Part shown: piece after piece, positions 31,715 to 42,554 of the stretch
How the letters are laid out: each line of letters starts with the position of its first letter
How positions within the stretch are numbered: the first letter of the stretch is position 1
NCBI GenBank assembly: GCA_037355855.1
Contig: CM074766.1
Location: 3,224,001-3,288,000 of the forward strand
Length of the DNA: 64,000 nt
From: Pseudo-nitzschia pungens
Lineage: Eukaryota > Bacillariophyta > Bacillariophyceae > Bacillariales > Bacillariaceae
Direction of reading: 5' to 3'
Notes under the pieces: model-generated
Database searches by the model: none
What the model was told of the DNA's origin: nothing
Seen by the model: only the letters and a program-made list of their open reading frames with translations
Program-made: the position numbers and the translations under genes

Positions 31715-31878
31715 AATAATTCTACATCCGAAAGATCAGCATTGTTTTTCTCAATCGAAGAGAAACGGAATGGAAAGAATGTATTTTGAGAGTAACCTTA
31801 CGAGCACTACCGTTATGTTCGACTTGGCACTCGAAGCTTGAAAGATTTGGAGTCGACATCTACTCGTTAAGTCGCAGA

Positions 31879-33600
31879 ATGGCAAAAGAGGAAATGACGA
31901 AAGAAGCATTTTCGACCGCGGAGCAATCAGAGCGGAAAGAGCGGGTGAAAGCTCGATGGGGAATTCTTCGCAACGCTCTCTTGCGTGGTGCTCAAGAGGA
32001 ACAGCAGAAGCTAAAGCATTCCATTCATCGCTTTTCGGGCTATAATTTATTAGAAAGGAAAGCGATTGGTTGCGTTTCCTCGCCGTCTGAATTTGAATTC
32101 AATAGTCTTCAAATCGAAGAGACATTGACAAAATACCGATGGTGTGACGACCGAAGTCATAGTGTGGACGAAAATATCGACAACTTGGAAGTCGCTGTAT
32201 TGGCATTGGCTGCCTCTTTTCCAAAAGGAAAATGCATTCGGGTCATAAGTACGATTGCGAATAGCAACGAGGACGCGAGCTCGACGACAAAAAATTCTGT
32301 CGACTGGCTTGAACTCATCAAAGAGCGATGTCAACCTTCTGTTAGAGTGTGGAAGGTGACCGAGGAAGTGTCACAAATGGATGTTGACGGCGTACTATGT
32401 TTTGAGACGGTAAATGTTACAACTCTGCTTGTCCAAGAAACATCGTCGTCGACCAAATATCATACATGTCTTTACGATTTAGACGCTAAGTACAATGATG
32501 ATGTCAGTGACAGTGCTCAAAACATAAATTACGAACGGCTTTCTAGCCGCCATCTTATTTTGACCCGAGAACCCAGAGAGACTCGTCTCTCTCTCGATGA
32601 CCTTGTCAGTCACCGAAAGAACAAAGGAGTGGATAACACAGGGAATATCTGTGTCTGGGATTCAGAAAGAACACTGGCTTACCTTTTGTACCATCACATT
32701 GATGATTTTTTCACAATTACTGCACACAACAATCATGATGAGCTCACGGGTGCATCCATTGTCTGTAACTGCCATGGCAACATCAGCTACCTTCACTCCA
32801 TGGTCTTTGAGCAACTACCGGACTGCAACAATGGTCGGCTCTCACATATTCGCATCATGGAGTTGGGAACGGGAATGGCTGGTCTGTCTGCTGTGGCATT
32901 GGGCCTTCGTTTAGCTATGAATCGACCGAACAATCCCGTCAAACTGGAAGAGAAAAGAGACGGCGAGAATGATAGCAAACAAATAATGGATACAAAGGAT
33001 ATTCACATTACACTAACTGATGGCAACTCGAACGGAGTCAAAAACAATTCTATCAATCAATATCTAACTAAATTGACTGCACAGCTGCTACAAGAAAAAG
33101 GAATACATTCGACTTATTCCGATCTGGACGTGAAATGTGAAACATTGCTGTGGACAACTGACATTGATGGTGACGACGGCATAAAGTTCGGACGCACTCA
33201 CCGAGACCAAGATGTCGTGTTGATTTCCGATTGTGTGCATTTTCAAAATTTTCACGCCGCGTTGGCTATCACCACATTGAGATGTCTACGAGTTGGGGGG
33301 AGCGCTATTTTTTGCCAACCTAGCAGAGGACCCTCGCTCGATAACTTTTTCAACCTCTTCTCGACTGCAGTATCCGATAGGGATGGCATCGGGTCGTCTC
33401 CGTTGGTTTTACGTACTTGGGTTTCTCATCCGATTATAGATCAAAAACATCATGAAGCTCGTTCACAAAACAGTGACGTTTATGACGAGACCCTGCATCT
33501 ACCAAAAATCTTGGTTATAACAAAATTGCGTGAACTCACAGAGGGAGATCGAATGCGATTTCTTGCTCACCAAGAACGCTATAGCCCTACAAAAACATAA
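31879..33600 (+). CDS. Calmodulin-lysine N-methyltransferase-like protein (family 16 methyltransferase)
   Basis: 573 residues. A seven-beta-strand SAM methyltransferase domain fills the C-terminal half: an N-terminal anchor CVWDSERTLAYLL near 255, motif I MELGTGMAGLSAVAL near 328, the post-I acidic LTDGNSNGVKNN near 379, and DVVLISDCVHFQNFHAAL near 445, the position of the D/N-x-x-Y/F-type substrate motif. GSAIFCQPSRGPSLDNF matches the APRRG-like strand of calmodulin-lysine methyltransferases. The expected role is methylation of a lysine on calmodulin or a related protein, using SAM. The N-terminal ~230 residues are charged and unrecognised. The ATG at 31879 is the first in frame. The Copia LTR ends 164 bp upstream, so the original promoter may be displaced. 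Confidence 0.75.
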   Translation: MAKEEMTKEAFSTAEQSERKERVKARWGILRNALLRGAQEEQQKLKHSIHRFSGYNLLERKAIGCVSSPSEFEFNSLQIEETLTKYRWCDDRSHSVDENIDNLEVAVLALAASFPKGKCIRVISTIANSNEDASSTTKNSVDWLELIKERCQPSVRVWKVTEEVSQMDVDGVLCFETVNVTTLLVQETSSSTKYHTCLYDLDAKYNDDVSDSAQNINYERLSSRHLILTREPRETRLSLDDLVSHRKNKGVDNTGNICVWDSERTLAYLLYHHIDDFFTITAHNNHDELTGASIVCNCHGNISYLHSMVFEQLPDCNNGRLSHIRIMELGTGMAGLSAVALGLRLAMNRPNNPVKLEEKRDGENDSKQIMDTKDIHITLTDGNSNGVKNNSINQYLTKLTAQLLQEKGIHSTYSDLDVKCETLLWTTDIDGDDGIKFGRTHRDQDVVLISDCVHFQNFHAALAITTLRCLRVGGSAIFCQPSRGPSLDNFFNLFSTAVSDRDGIGSSPLVLRTWVSHPIIDQKHHEARSQNSDVYDETLHLPKILVITKLRELTEGDRMRFLAHQERYSPTKT

Positions 33601-33932
33601 ATCAAGGGAAAAAATTTTGAAAATATTATCAGCTAACAGTATTCATTATTCGTTAAGACCACGCACACATACGATAGTGTAGCTAGAATGTTAAGCATTA
33701 CCTTCAATGAGAAACTTATCAATATTCCTCCACGTTTATTTTGCGTTCGGAAAAAATAGTAAACGTACATGTAGAACAAAACCAAATTAAAACGAAAATT
33801 ACCCCATATCTATCCGATGACTTCTGTCTATTGCGTTCAAGCTTCTAATGTTTTTCTATTCCCATAATCCCATTTGTCGGTGTTGTGGTGTATTGTAGAA
33901 TTCCATCTTGCCCATTATTTTACAAGTAAGTC
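33601..33932. other. Spacer between convergent genes
   Basis: AT-rich 3' flanks of the methyltransferase (+) and phosphodiesterase (-) genes. No feature is seen beyond possible polyadenylation regions. Confidence 0.5.
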
Positions 33933-35637
33933 TTACTCCCAATTTGGGAAATCCCTTGCTCCTTTAGCGACGATATTCGTTGTCACATCCATTCCTTCCT
34001 CTGTCCAACGATTGCGATTCTTCGCAACGATCGACGCAAATATGCCACCTCGGATGTCCCCGAAAGCCCCAGTGTCGTCAAGCTTTCGAGCCAAGGGCAA
34101 AAGATAGAAATCTAAGAATCCGATTTGATTATTGAACCAACCAGTCATGGGGTCTTCACCCCTTTTTTCGAGAAAAGCTTTGCGCAATTCCAAATACAAA
34201 CAATTGCTCCATTTTGCCATTTGATCAAAGCCCTGAAGATTGTGCCCCACATCTGCGGATTTCAAAATAGTCTCCATGATGACAGACTCACGCAAATCAT
34301 CAATATTTTCGGGAGGTAGGAAGAACAATTTTCATTCTTGAAGCTTCACCATCACCGGAAGCTGATACACGTTTTTCTCCCGCATATGTCTCAATAGATT
34401 CACCGGTCAAGTCCATTGTTCTACGAAAGCCAAATCGGGAAGTTTTGAGCGGAGTCGATGCTGTATTAGTTTCAGCTTGTGAAAGACGACGATGAAACTT
34501 CAAAGCTTTTCCCGATAATTTTTTCTTTTTTTTCTTCATCGTGCGAGGTTCCCTGTTTTTCACATCGTTTTCCTCCTCCGAGGACGTAAGAAATGACCCG
34601 CTCGATTCGTAATCATTCCCTGGATTCTCGACTTCCATATCTTTCAGTATCTCTGCGGGATCGTTTTTGTCACCCTGAGCTTTCTTCATCACTTTTCGTT
34701 CCACAGTTTCGTATGGATCACCAAATGCCTCTTTCCATTTTGATTTTCCCAGCTGTGTGCGTTCTGGAGAGGCAATATCAGTGGTCAATACCAAGTTGAC
34801 ACAGGCTCCCCGGAACCGTCGATAATCTTCTCGTTCGGGAAAGATGACATTCCGTAATGTCTCATACTTTTTCTTGAGAAGCTCAGAAAATCCAATGAAA
34901 AGGGATTCATTTTCTGCGATTGATTGGTCGTTATACTTTATGGCAAGTTCTTCATCTTCCAACGCCAGCTGCCGGTTAGGAATTCCACGATGGTCAACAT
35001 CGTGAATTAATGCCGAAAACAAGATGGCGAATTGCATCAGAGGGTCATCACGGAAACCGTACGTATTGGCAGGGTTTTCACCCGGGTACTGGTGGACAAT
35101 CATATCTACCAACTTATTGGTTGAAATTGTAACATGATAGCAATGCTTGAAGTTGTGGTACGGAACATCGTTGTATGCCATTAGAATCGATTTCACATAA
35201 TCCCTTAGGGAATCGACTACATCTTCGGTCAACTCCTCAGGCCACAGACTGTCTGTTACCAACATCGAACGACACATTGTGGTTGTGCTAAGATCAGTGA
35301 ACATTCCCCGAGGCATGACCCACGCGCAAATCCGTATCAAAAGAAGCGCTGTGATTCGCATCGTGGTCTCTTCTATATCATCAGATGGAGCAGTTGCGGG
35401 GTCGTTGGCCAAGCCAGTCTCCCTCCAGGCCTGACTTGTAATTCCCAGCGCAATCCCAATGTATTGATTTGCAAACGTCATTTTCGATCGAATAGAATGA
35501 ATAGCCGCGCAATCAAGATGAGAATGGTCAGATGCTAATAAATTTTTTGCCTCTGCGCAAGAATGAAAAGTTGGGAGACGGTGTAAGATACCCGGTTCGC
35601 AGCAATCTGTTGTGAAAACTAACGACCGATTTACAGA
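33933..35637 (-). pseudogene. Class I cyclic nucleotide phosphodiesterase, frame broken near 34320
   Basis: The main frame carries the catalytic HD-type domain: PYHNFKHCYHV (His proton donor region), FSALIHDVDHRG (metal-binding HDxDH), and a long Ser/Glu/Lys-rich insert. A second frame continues with METILKSADVGHNLQGF, where the next metal-binding Asp lies, and runs to GARDFPNWE. The frames meet near VLP/PPENIDDLRES; removing four bases (TACC) would join them, and no GT-AG intron fits there. The 5' end has no ATG. A splice acceptor before SVNRSLVF at 35637 and a small exon near 35709-35748 are plausible, so earlier exons probably exist. The enzyme would hydrolyse cAMP or cGMP. It could be a true pseudogene or an assembly error. 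Confidence 0.7.
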
Positions 35638-35749
35638 CTCCACGTCTTCTTTTTTTTTGAGATGAAGATCGTAAGATTATTACCGGTAAACCATCCCCAC
35701 ACAGAATTCTTTGACCAGCGGTCACTTACACATTTTAGTTCTATTTTTT

Positions 35750-36715
35750 CGAACGAAGTTTCATTGTCCCTGAAAAACAAGCTAAATTTCGCTCAGACCC
35801 GCAACTATTTCTGCTCTTTCCTCTCATCCATCGCACATCCAGATCAGATTCTCAAAAGTAAGAATTACAGTTAATACTATTACCCTTTCTGTTTTCAGTA
35901 CGCTGCACATCAACACAATGACGATTGCTATTTTCTGTGAACCGTAAGTTGAATGCCACATGGGAGAGTAACCTTACCAGTAGTCGTAATAATTCGTGCA
36001 TCTTCTTTTTATTATTGTTGTGGGTCATTGTATATGAATTTATGTCCAAATACAGGTATCAACTACTAATACTTTACAGTGTGGAAACACGTCTACTCTC
36101 TTTTTTATTGTGACTATCTTGTTCTAACTTACCGTATGCCTCTTTGTGTCTAGATAACCTCCACATCAGAAATGGCATCTACCGGTACCAGGAACGGTAA
36201 GGTTTTTTACTGTACTAGATAAGATTACCCTCGTACGAAAGATCCAGGTCGATCTTTTCTCTGGGCATCGATGGTAAGGTTTAAGGTTACTTGTACGGTA
36301 AGATTACCAGGTACAGCAAGATTTACTTCGTAGTTTTTTTCATGGACAAATTCCTGTTCTCTGCTTGTACCAACTGATTGCAGCACTCATGTTGTTTCTG
36401 TGGCAATCTGAAAGTTGCCTGGTAACTGGGGTCGGTGGTCGGAAAAGAAAGAATTTATTGCTACATTGGTCTCTGCAATCCTAGAAGGCTTGCAAATGGA
36501 GAAGACGAGCAGCGTCTTGGAGATCTCGAGATCCGGAGATGGTGAACCCATTGACAACAAAAGATGCAAGAACATTTTGTGCTTATTATTGCTTCATACA
36601 AAGTAGTATGAATACATGTACATCATGATTGAAAATAGAATGTTTTTCTTTCGATTCAAGGCGATCATACTTTTGGCATGTCTTGGAAACATAAGATGGT
36701 TGTTATCTTAAAGTG
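35750..36715. other. Spacer, possible 5' exons of the phosphodiesterase gene
   Basis: No clear coding exon. Many TACCGGTA, GTAAGGTT and GTAAGATTAC words occur around 36130-36330. The last part is the 3' flank of the SET-JmjC gene. Confidence 0.45.
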
Positions 36716-39700
36716 TTAAAACCAGTAGTTGACGCTTACACTTGTGCTTAGCGACCGCACGTAATGCCACTGGCGCGATGGGATGAACAAGCAGTCACCT
36801 GGGAAGAGCAACACTTCTTCATAGCTACAACCTTTGGCCAGGGGATGTCTTTCGTAGTCTTCTTGCTCACAATCTAACTCACTCATGTTCCCTTGGCCTC
36901 CGTAACATTTATCCTTTCTGACATAGAGTTGTGGCGTACTTTCCTTCTCGTACAGTCGAACGTACTTCGCCCCTACAAGTTGGACGAGAAGATTATCGTA
37001 ACTATCGAAATGCAACGGAGTACGTGTTCCACCAGTCCCCATCCATATATTGATATTCGTTGGTTCCACCTTACAAGGATTCATCTCAATGAATTTGGAT
37101 AGAGCCGGTACTTGATCAAGCAAAGGGTGCTGTGCAAGATAGGCAATTTGGTTGGTTTGGAACGCTGTAGCATCCTCTAAACTCCAGCAGTCTTTTAGTG
37201 CACTCGCCGACATATATTTTGCCACAAAGCGTCGAAATGTAACGACCGCTTCTTTCATCCCAGCAGTCATTGATCCGATCTCAATAGGAACTAAACGGTG
37301 GCCAAATTCCCCAGCAAGCTCATCCATGTTCCTCCAGTTTTCCACAGCTTCCCATTCAGAAGCCAGACCTCGAATAACGCAAGACTGCGATTGATTATAT
37401 GAATCCATAATGTTTGCTTTGTCGTATTTCTTCTCACTGTTAAATTCCTTGACCGGGAATTGGATTGCCTTGGGAAGCGTGCTATTCGTTACCAATTCCT
37501 TCAATTCAGGACGGCGGTAGTCGGATACCTTGCAGTCGACGGCTATGGGACATGGAGCAGCCGCCATTTGTGATGCGTACAATTCCACGTATCCAAAGTA
37601 ACCTTCGATAATGCCTCTGTCTTGACCTAAAATAGTTGCCTTGTCTAAATATTTCATAGCAACAAGAAAACTGCCCTCGTGAGCAAAGCCAATCGAAGCT
37701 GTGATTCCTGCACACCAGTACGATGCTCTGTGAATTGAAGTCGTCCACGAGCCATTGACCTCAAGCAGCTTATAGAGATGTAATTCCAGGTCAGATCCAA
37801 TTGTACGGCAAGCTGAAAAGTCTCGATCTCTGACTACATTCTTGATTTTTTGGAGCAAACTTTCAACTATTTGATCCTCGTCCATGAATTCGTCGGATTT
37901 TTTCATATCGACGAGAAGTGAAGTAGCCTGCTTTATAACGTAATTTGAGGCTGGTGCAAGGTAAGCGAGTGGGATTGTAGCATGCTTTGACTCATTAAGT
38001 GCCGCATCGAGTCGTTCAGCAAAATCAAGCAGACTTTCTTCTCCAACTCCTTGCTTGTCGTTATTTTTGTTTTCCTCGTTATCAGGTTTGTCATCTGCGT
38101 CGTGATCAGTTTGCTCTTCGCTATCATCATCTTCTCCAAATAAATTTGCTTCTTCTTCGTCGTCGTTGTCTTCGCCAAATAAATCATCGTCAGTGAAAGA
38201 GCTGGAGTCAGCTTTTACAATACTTTCTGCTCCAAGCAGTACGTCCTTTTCGTGTTTGCATTTGCTGCATGTGCAAACGAATCCATAATTTGCTAGAGCC
38301 GCTTGCCGCTCTTCATAAGGATCTTGGGAATCAATATAGCTAATAGTCAATTCTTCTCCTTCTGTGATATCTTTGAGTGCTACGACGTATACGACCAGAG
38401 GGTGATCTCTTCCCCAGCCTCTTGTCTTGTAAACCAAAGTAACATTTGGATCACAGGAGTGGTTCATCTTGGTCGCAATAGAATAGTGTGAAACCCCATC
38501 TAGAGGCCGAATAACTTCATCCCATTCATCAAGCACACAGCCATTCGTAAGATCCTGAGTTAAAGTGGCCAAAAATGTCGCAACATCGTTAGGTGAAGGA
38601 TCCGATTTCTCGACTGAATTCACCCCTTCATTGGCACCAAAATCGGCATCAGTATTGTTTGCAACATTGGCGTCAGTTGCACTGGTAGGAATAGTACTAG
38701 CACTAGTATCACCGTCACCATCACCATCACCTTCGTCACAAGAACAAGAATCGTCGTCACATATTTCGTCATCCTCTCCAATCATTCCGGCTCCCTCTAA
38801 GCAGCGAATCAGCTCGTCGTGGAATTCATGCCTGAGATCAGTATCTAGCATAATGTTTCGTTGAATCGCGTGTTTTCTCCGAATACCCAGACAGTTTTGT
38901 TCTAATGAGCCGATCAACCTTGCCATTCCGACCGGTGTGAGCCAAGGTGAATCTTTGAAGTGGGGTTGACTTTTCAGTAGTGCTTGCGACAGATACGAGT
39001 GCGATTTCTCACACAGTTGCTTCAGAACGTTTTCCAAGGATTCTGTTTGGACATCGTTTTCTTCCTGTTTGCTGCCGTCGGACTTTTCTTCTTTTCGTCC
39101 TATTTGTGCCTCTTCTTTGGCTTTGACATCCCACCAAGTGTTCATTTGGAAGTCGGTGTACGGGTGTGTGTTCCTGTTGTCGTCCTCGTGATATGGTAGA
39201 TTGTGTTTGAGGATGCGTACTAGCCAGGTGGCAACCAATAAGAATATTTCGTTTGTGTTGGTAGCATGAATTTTAAATTGCAGAAGGGGGTCCAAGTTTT
39301 GAAGGGCCTCGTCTCCAGAGTCTGTAACGGGCAGGCTCCCATTCTGGTTTTCGTCCTCGGTGCTAATGATTGTGTTTGTACCTGGCTCGATTGCGTTTTG
39401 GTCCGAATCAGGCTCATCTGCATCAGGTATCATTCCAGTACACAATTCTTTGTGTCCGCCCCATCGCCAGTCATCTTGTTGGCACTCTAAGCTACAATAA
39501 ATGTGACCGCAATTGTGCCTACAGCAATGTATTGCGTGTGGATCGTCACCAATATTGTTCTTGACAGTGTTGTCTTCTTCGTTGGTGCAACTTCGATTAT
39601 CCTTGTTTGTTGCGATTTCTTCCAAACACGATGGATCCGATATCACTCTGAGGGTTTGTTGTGGACTTCCACAAAAGGCCATGCAATAGCTACATACCAA

Positions 39701-39862
39701 AGCACCCTCGTGCATATTTCCCACGGATTGCATCGCGACGACGGGCCTTTCAACGAATATCAAGCGATCTTTTCGTATGTCACTAGACGCTATCAACCGC
39801 CGACCGAGCGCCTCTTCTGGATGACGTTCATATCGAAACAGAGGTTCTTGATTATTAGACAT
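36716..39862 (-). CDS. SMYD-type SET lysine methyltransferase fused to a JmjC/cupin-8 dioxygenase domain
   Basis: 1048 residues in one uninterrupted frame from the ATG at 39862. Order: start of a split SET domain (EEALGRRLIASSDI near 16); MYND-like zinc finger (C57, C60, C113/114, C118, C123, C127, H137, C141); SET core with MNHSCDPNVTLVY near 464 and GEELTISYID near 500; post-SET cysteines CTCSKC near 527; acidic linker (Asp/Glu-rich, about 540-610); JmjC domain with TPLHFDSYDN near 948 (Fe-binding HxD) and PSRQWHYV near 1029 (second His). SMYD enzymes methylate lysines with SAM; JmjC proteins hydroxylate or demethylate using Fe(II) and 2-oxoglutarate. All key residues of both seem present. 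The tRNA hydroxylase-like or protein hydroxylase subclass (ending SVSVNYWF) is more likely than histone demethylase. It is probably nuclear or cytosolic. Confidence 0.88.
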   Translation of the reverse strand: MSNNQEPLFRYERHPEEALGRRLIASSDIRKDRLIFVERPVVAMQSVGNMHEGALVCSYCMAFCGSPQQTLRVISDPSCLEEIATNKDNRSCTNEEDNTVKNNIGDDPHAIHCCRHNCGHIYCSLECQQDDWRWGGHKELCTGMIPDADEPDSDQNAIEPGTNTIISTEDENQNGSLPVTDSGDEALQNLDPLLQFKIHATNTNEIFLLVATWLVRILKHNLPYHEDDNRNTHPYTDFQMNTWWDVKAKEEAQIGRKEEKSDGSKQEENDVQTESLENVLKQLCEKSHSYLSQALLKSQPHFKDSPWLTPVGMARLIGSLEQNCLGIRRKHAIQRNIMLDTDLRHEFHDELIRCLEGAGMIGEDDEICDDDSCSCDEGDGDGDGDTSASTIPTSATDANVANNTDADFGANEGVNSVEKSDPSPNDVATFLATLTQDLTNGCVLDEWDEVIRPLDGVSHYSIATKMNHSCDPNVTLVYKTRGWGRDHPLVVYVVALKDITEGEELTISYIDSQDPYEERQAALANYGFVCTCSKCKHEKDVLLGAESIVKADSSSFTDDDLFGEDNDDEEEANLFGEDDDSEEQTDHDADDKPDNEENKNNDKQGVGEESLLDFAERLDAALNESKHATIPLAYLAPASNYVIKQATSLLVDMKKSDEFMDEDQIVESLLQKIKNVVRDRDFSACRTIGSDLELHLYKLLEVNGSWTTSIHRASYWCAGITASIGFAHEGSFLVAMKYLDKATILGQDRGIIEGYFGYVELYASQMAAAPCPIAVDCKVSDYRRPELKELVTNSTLPKAIQFPVKEFNSEKKYDKANIMDSYNQSQSCVIRGLASEWEAVENWRNMDELAGEFGHRLVPIEIGSMTAGMKEAVVTFRRFVAKYMSASALKDCWSLEDATAFQTNQIAYLAQHPLLDQVPALSKFIEMNPCKVEPTNINIWMGTGGTRTPLHFDSYDNLLVQLVGAKYVRLYEKESTPQLYVRKDKCYGGQGNMSELDCEQEDYERHPLAKGCSYEEVLLFPGDCLFIPSRQWHYVRSLSTSVSVNYWF

Positions 39863-40506
39863 GGTAGTGCTGGGCTTCCTTCGCAGAGGACTTCGTTCGG
39901 GCACGTATGGGTTTGCCAACTTCAACTGCTCAAATGTCGGAAGTAGTCGTCGCTCGATGTCACTTTTCTCGTTTTAATTTTAAAAGAAGTGCTCAGTGCC
40001 ATTGTTCGCACCTTCATTTACAGTTTCGACAACGAGATGGATTTTCTGTGAAAAAACAAGATTCTTTTCCCATCGTATTTATTTGATGGATGCGACAACT
40101 CATTTGGGATAAGGTTAGATTCAGCTGCATTACGGACGAAGGTCTGACTTTTTCCATTCTTCGATACGCACTGATCCCATCATGCAGCAAGACCACAGCG
40201 TTCTAAGCCATCGAAGCCACGGAAGTCAACGTATTCGTAGTGCGTCACTCGGCGCACGGAGCCATCACATCAACGATGGGAAGGGGATCGAAGCTCAGAA
40301 GTCAACAGAAAAAGAAATCAAGATGATTTTTTTTTCGTGTGTGGTTACATTACATGTGGTGCTTTCCCCAAAATAGTACGATTTTTTCCAAGGAACAACC
40401 TTGAAGACGACTCGATCACACCGCACTGATTTTTGGGTCTGTCGATTGTCGATTGTCGATTGCATCAAGTCAACTTTATCACATAGATCAGTTATCGACA
40501 CCAACC
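39863..40506. promoter_or_regulatory. Shared promoter region of two divergent genes
   Basis: 644 bp between the start codons of the SET-JmjC gene (-) and the trigger factor gene (+). GTCGATTGTCGATTGTCGATTG, a three-fold GTCGATT repeat, lies at 40440-40462, just upstream of the trigger factor ATG. No TATA box can be assigned with confidence. Confidence 0.4.
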
Positions 40507-42554
40507 ATGAGAATCACTAGAAGTATTCTTCCTTCCCTGGGCCTGCTTTTGGCTTCTGCAGGTACCACGACTGCGTTCACCCCCTTGAATTTGGCTTTCA
40601 ATGGAGAACGGTTTGCAACAAACTTGGACGCGTCGAAAATGGAAAAGCTCCCTGAGAGTTGCGTCCGCGTCACGCTTGAAGTTCCCGGGCAAGCAACAAA
40701 GGCGGCATACGAAAAGGTCTGCACGGAACTTTCGAAGACAATTTCTCTTCCTGGGTTCCGCAAGGGTAGCAAAATTCCCCCAAAAGTCTTGGAACAAGCC
40801 ATGTCTGCGAAGGGAGGACGAAACGCGTTGAAGACACAAGCTATCAATACTCTCCTTTCCGAGCTTATCGAATCTGCTTTAAAGGAGGAGCACGGACTTG
40901 AGCCCATCGGACAGCCTTCGTTGGAAACAGCTGCCGAAGAATTGGCCAACGAGTTCGTTCCAGGTGAAGACTTTGAAATGGCAGTAAAGTGCGATGTCTG
41001 GCCCGACATTCAATGGATGAAAGTAGAAGGTGCACAGGATCCTGAAAAACCCTACATGGGATTGAAGGGAACATACACGCGCAAACCCTTTGATAAATCG
41101 AAGATGGACAAGGCCTTGTCAGATTTGAAGGAAAGATATGCTACGTTGGAAACCATTGAGGACAAAGAATACGAATTGCGAATGGGAGATGCGTGCACCG
41201 TCAATATGGAGGGATACATGGCAAACGCAGAAGGAGGAAAGGGTGAGAAACTCCCAGACGCAGCCAGTGGTGATAATGTTGAAGTTATTCTCGGAGAAGG
41301 ACGATACATGACTGGTCTCGTCGAAGGATTGCTCGGGTCGAAGGTTTCTCAGACACGAGAAATTACCGTCACGTTCCCAGAAGTAAGTTTGGAATGGTTT
41401 TATTGGGGGGAAGCAGGAGAGCACCTGTACTCGCTGTTCAGAAGCAATCCTATAATTTTTGTTACCTTTGTTTCTCACAACACACACTCCGCCATGTGCA
41501 TTTGACACAAAATCATTGATAACAGAAACTTCGTGACAAGACACTGGCAGGAAAGAAAGCCGTGTTCGACGTTACCGTCTTGGAAGCCCAAAAACGAACA
41601 GTCCCCGAAATCACCGACGAATTTGCCGAGAAAGTACGCGCTGGACTAACTGCGGAAAGCTTGATTGACGAACTCCAAACGGCTGTCGACCAAGAAGATG
41701 CTAAGGAATTCACCCCTGCCCGTAACGCCGCACTCGCTAAGGCTTTGTCGCAAGTAATGGATGTCGAAGTTCCTGACACGCTTGTGACGAACCAAGCACG
41801 AGACAAGTTCGCAATGATGATGTCCGACATGCGAAACAACGGAGTTGCCGACGATGAAATCAAAAAGCAAATCAACCCCGAAAACTTCTTGAAATACAAA
41901 AAGATCGTCAAGGATGACATTGTTGCCGATTTCAAAGTCTCCATGGCCACTGATGAAATTGCACGAATTGAAGGTATCGAGATCGAAGACTACATGATCG
42001 AAGAACAAATGGAATCCATCAAACAAGAAATGACCGATTCGGAGGAAGATTTTGACGAGACACAAATTCGCAGTCGAGTCGAAGCAACTCTGCAACGACA
42101 GGCGGTTATGGATTTCCTGGCAGAAAATGCCGATCTCGATGTCAAATTTGTTGAGGGTGAGGGAGACTTCGATGCATCCCTCATGGAGAAGCTTGCAGAA
42201 GAGTCGCTAGCTAGAGAACAAGAAATGGAGGAAAAGACCACGGAGGAAACAGGTGAGTCTGCCACTCCTCCCGTTGTTGAGGCTGTTGTTGAGGCCGTTG
42301 TGGAAGAAGCTGAAGCTGCTGCGGAAGAGGCTCCGGTTGCCGAGGCTGATCCCGAACCAGTAGAGGAAGATGCTGAACCTGAACCTGAACCCGAGCCAGT
42401 CGCTGAAGTCGAAGCTGAGCCTGAACCAGAAAAGGAAGAAGCTGAACCTGAACCTGAACCAGAAAAGGAAGATAGGGATACCTCGTCTATGTCGCTGCAA
42501 GATAAGGCATTCTACGCTTTAATGGATTCAGGTGCCTTAAATAAGGATAACTGA
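40507..42554 (+). CDS. tig: Plastid-type trigger factor (ribosome-associated chaperone), two exons
   Basis: Exons 40507-41382 and 41526-42554, joined by a 143 bp GT-AG intron (GAA|GTAAGT...AACAG|AAACTT), giving FPE-KLRDK and 634 residues. The N-terminus is a signal peptide ending TTTAFTP, an ASAFAP-type plastid signal. The ribosome-binding domain has the signature SLPGFRKGSKIPPKVLEQ near 80. The FKBP-type peptidyl-prolyl isomerase domain follows (GDACTVNMEGYMA, ILGEGRYMTGLVEGLLGSK), then the helical arms (VPDTLVTNQARDKF, RVEATLQRQAVMDFLAENAD). After the usual trigger factor end comes a ~110-residue acidic tail of Glu/Pro/Ala repeats. It would assist folding of plastid-translated proteins. The start is the only ATG that begins the signal peptide. 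Confidence 0.92.
41383..41525 (+). other. Intron of the trigger factor gene
   Basis: Donor GTAAGTTTGG, acceptor TGATAACAG. Removing it keeps the frame (phase 0) and joins the isomerase domain to its final beta strand. Confidence 0.9.

Noticed and set aside
31786..31878. N-terminal extension of the methyltransferase from a TTG
   Set aside because: No ATG in this extension; the first in-frame ATG is at 31879.
35641..35643. GTG as the start of the phosphodiesterase
   Set aside because: Not a plausible eukaryotic start; the region looks like a splice acceptor and upstream exons are more likely.
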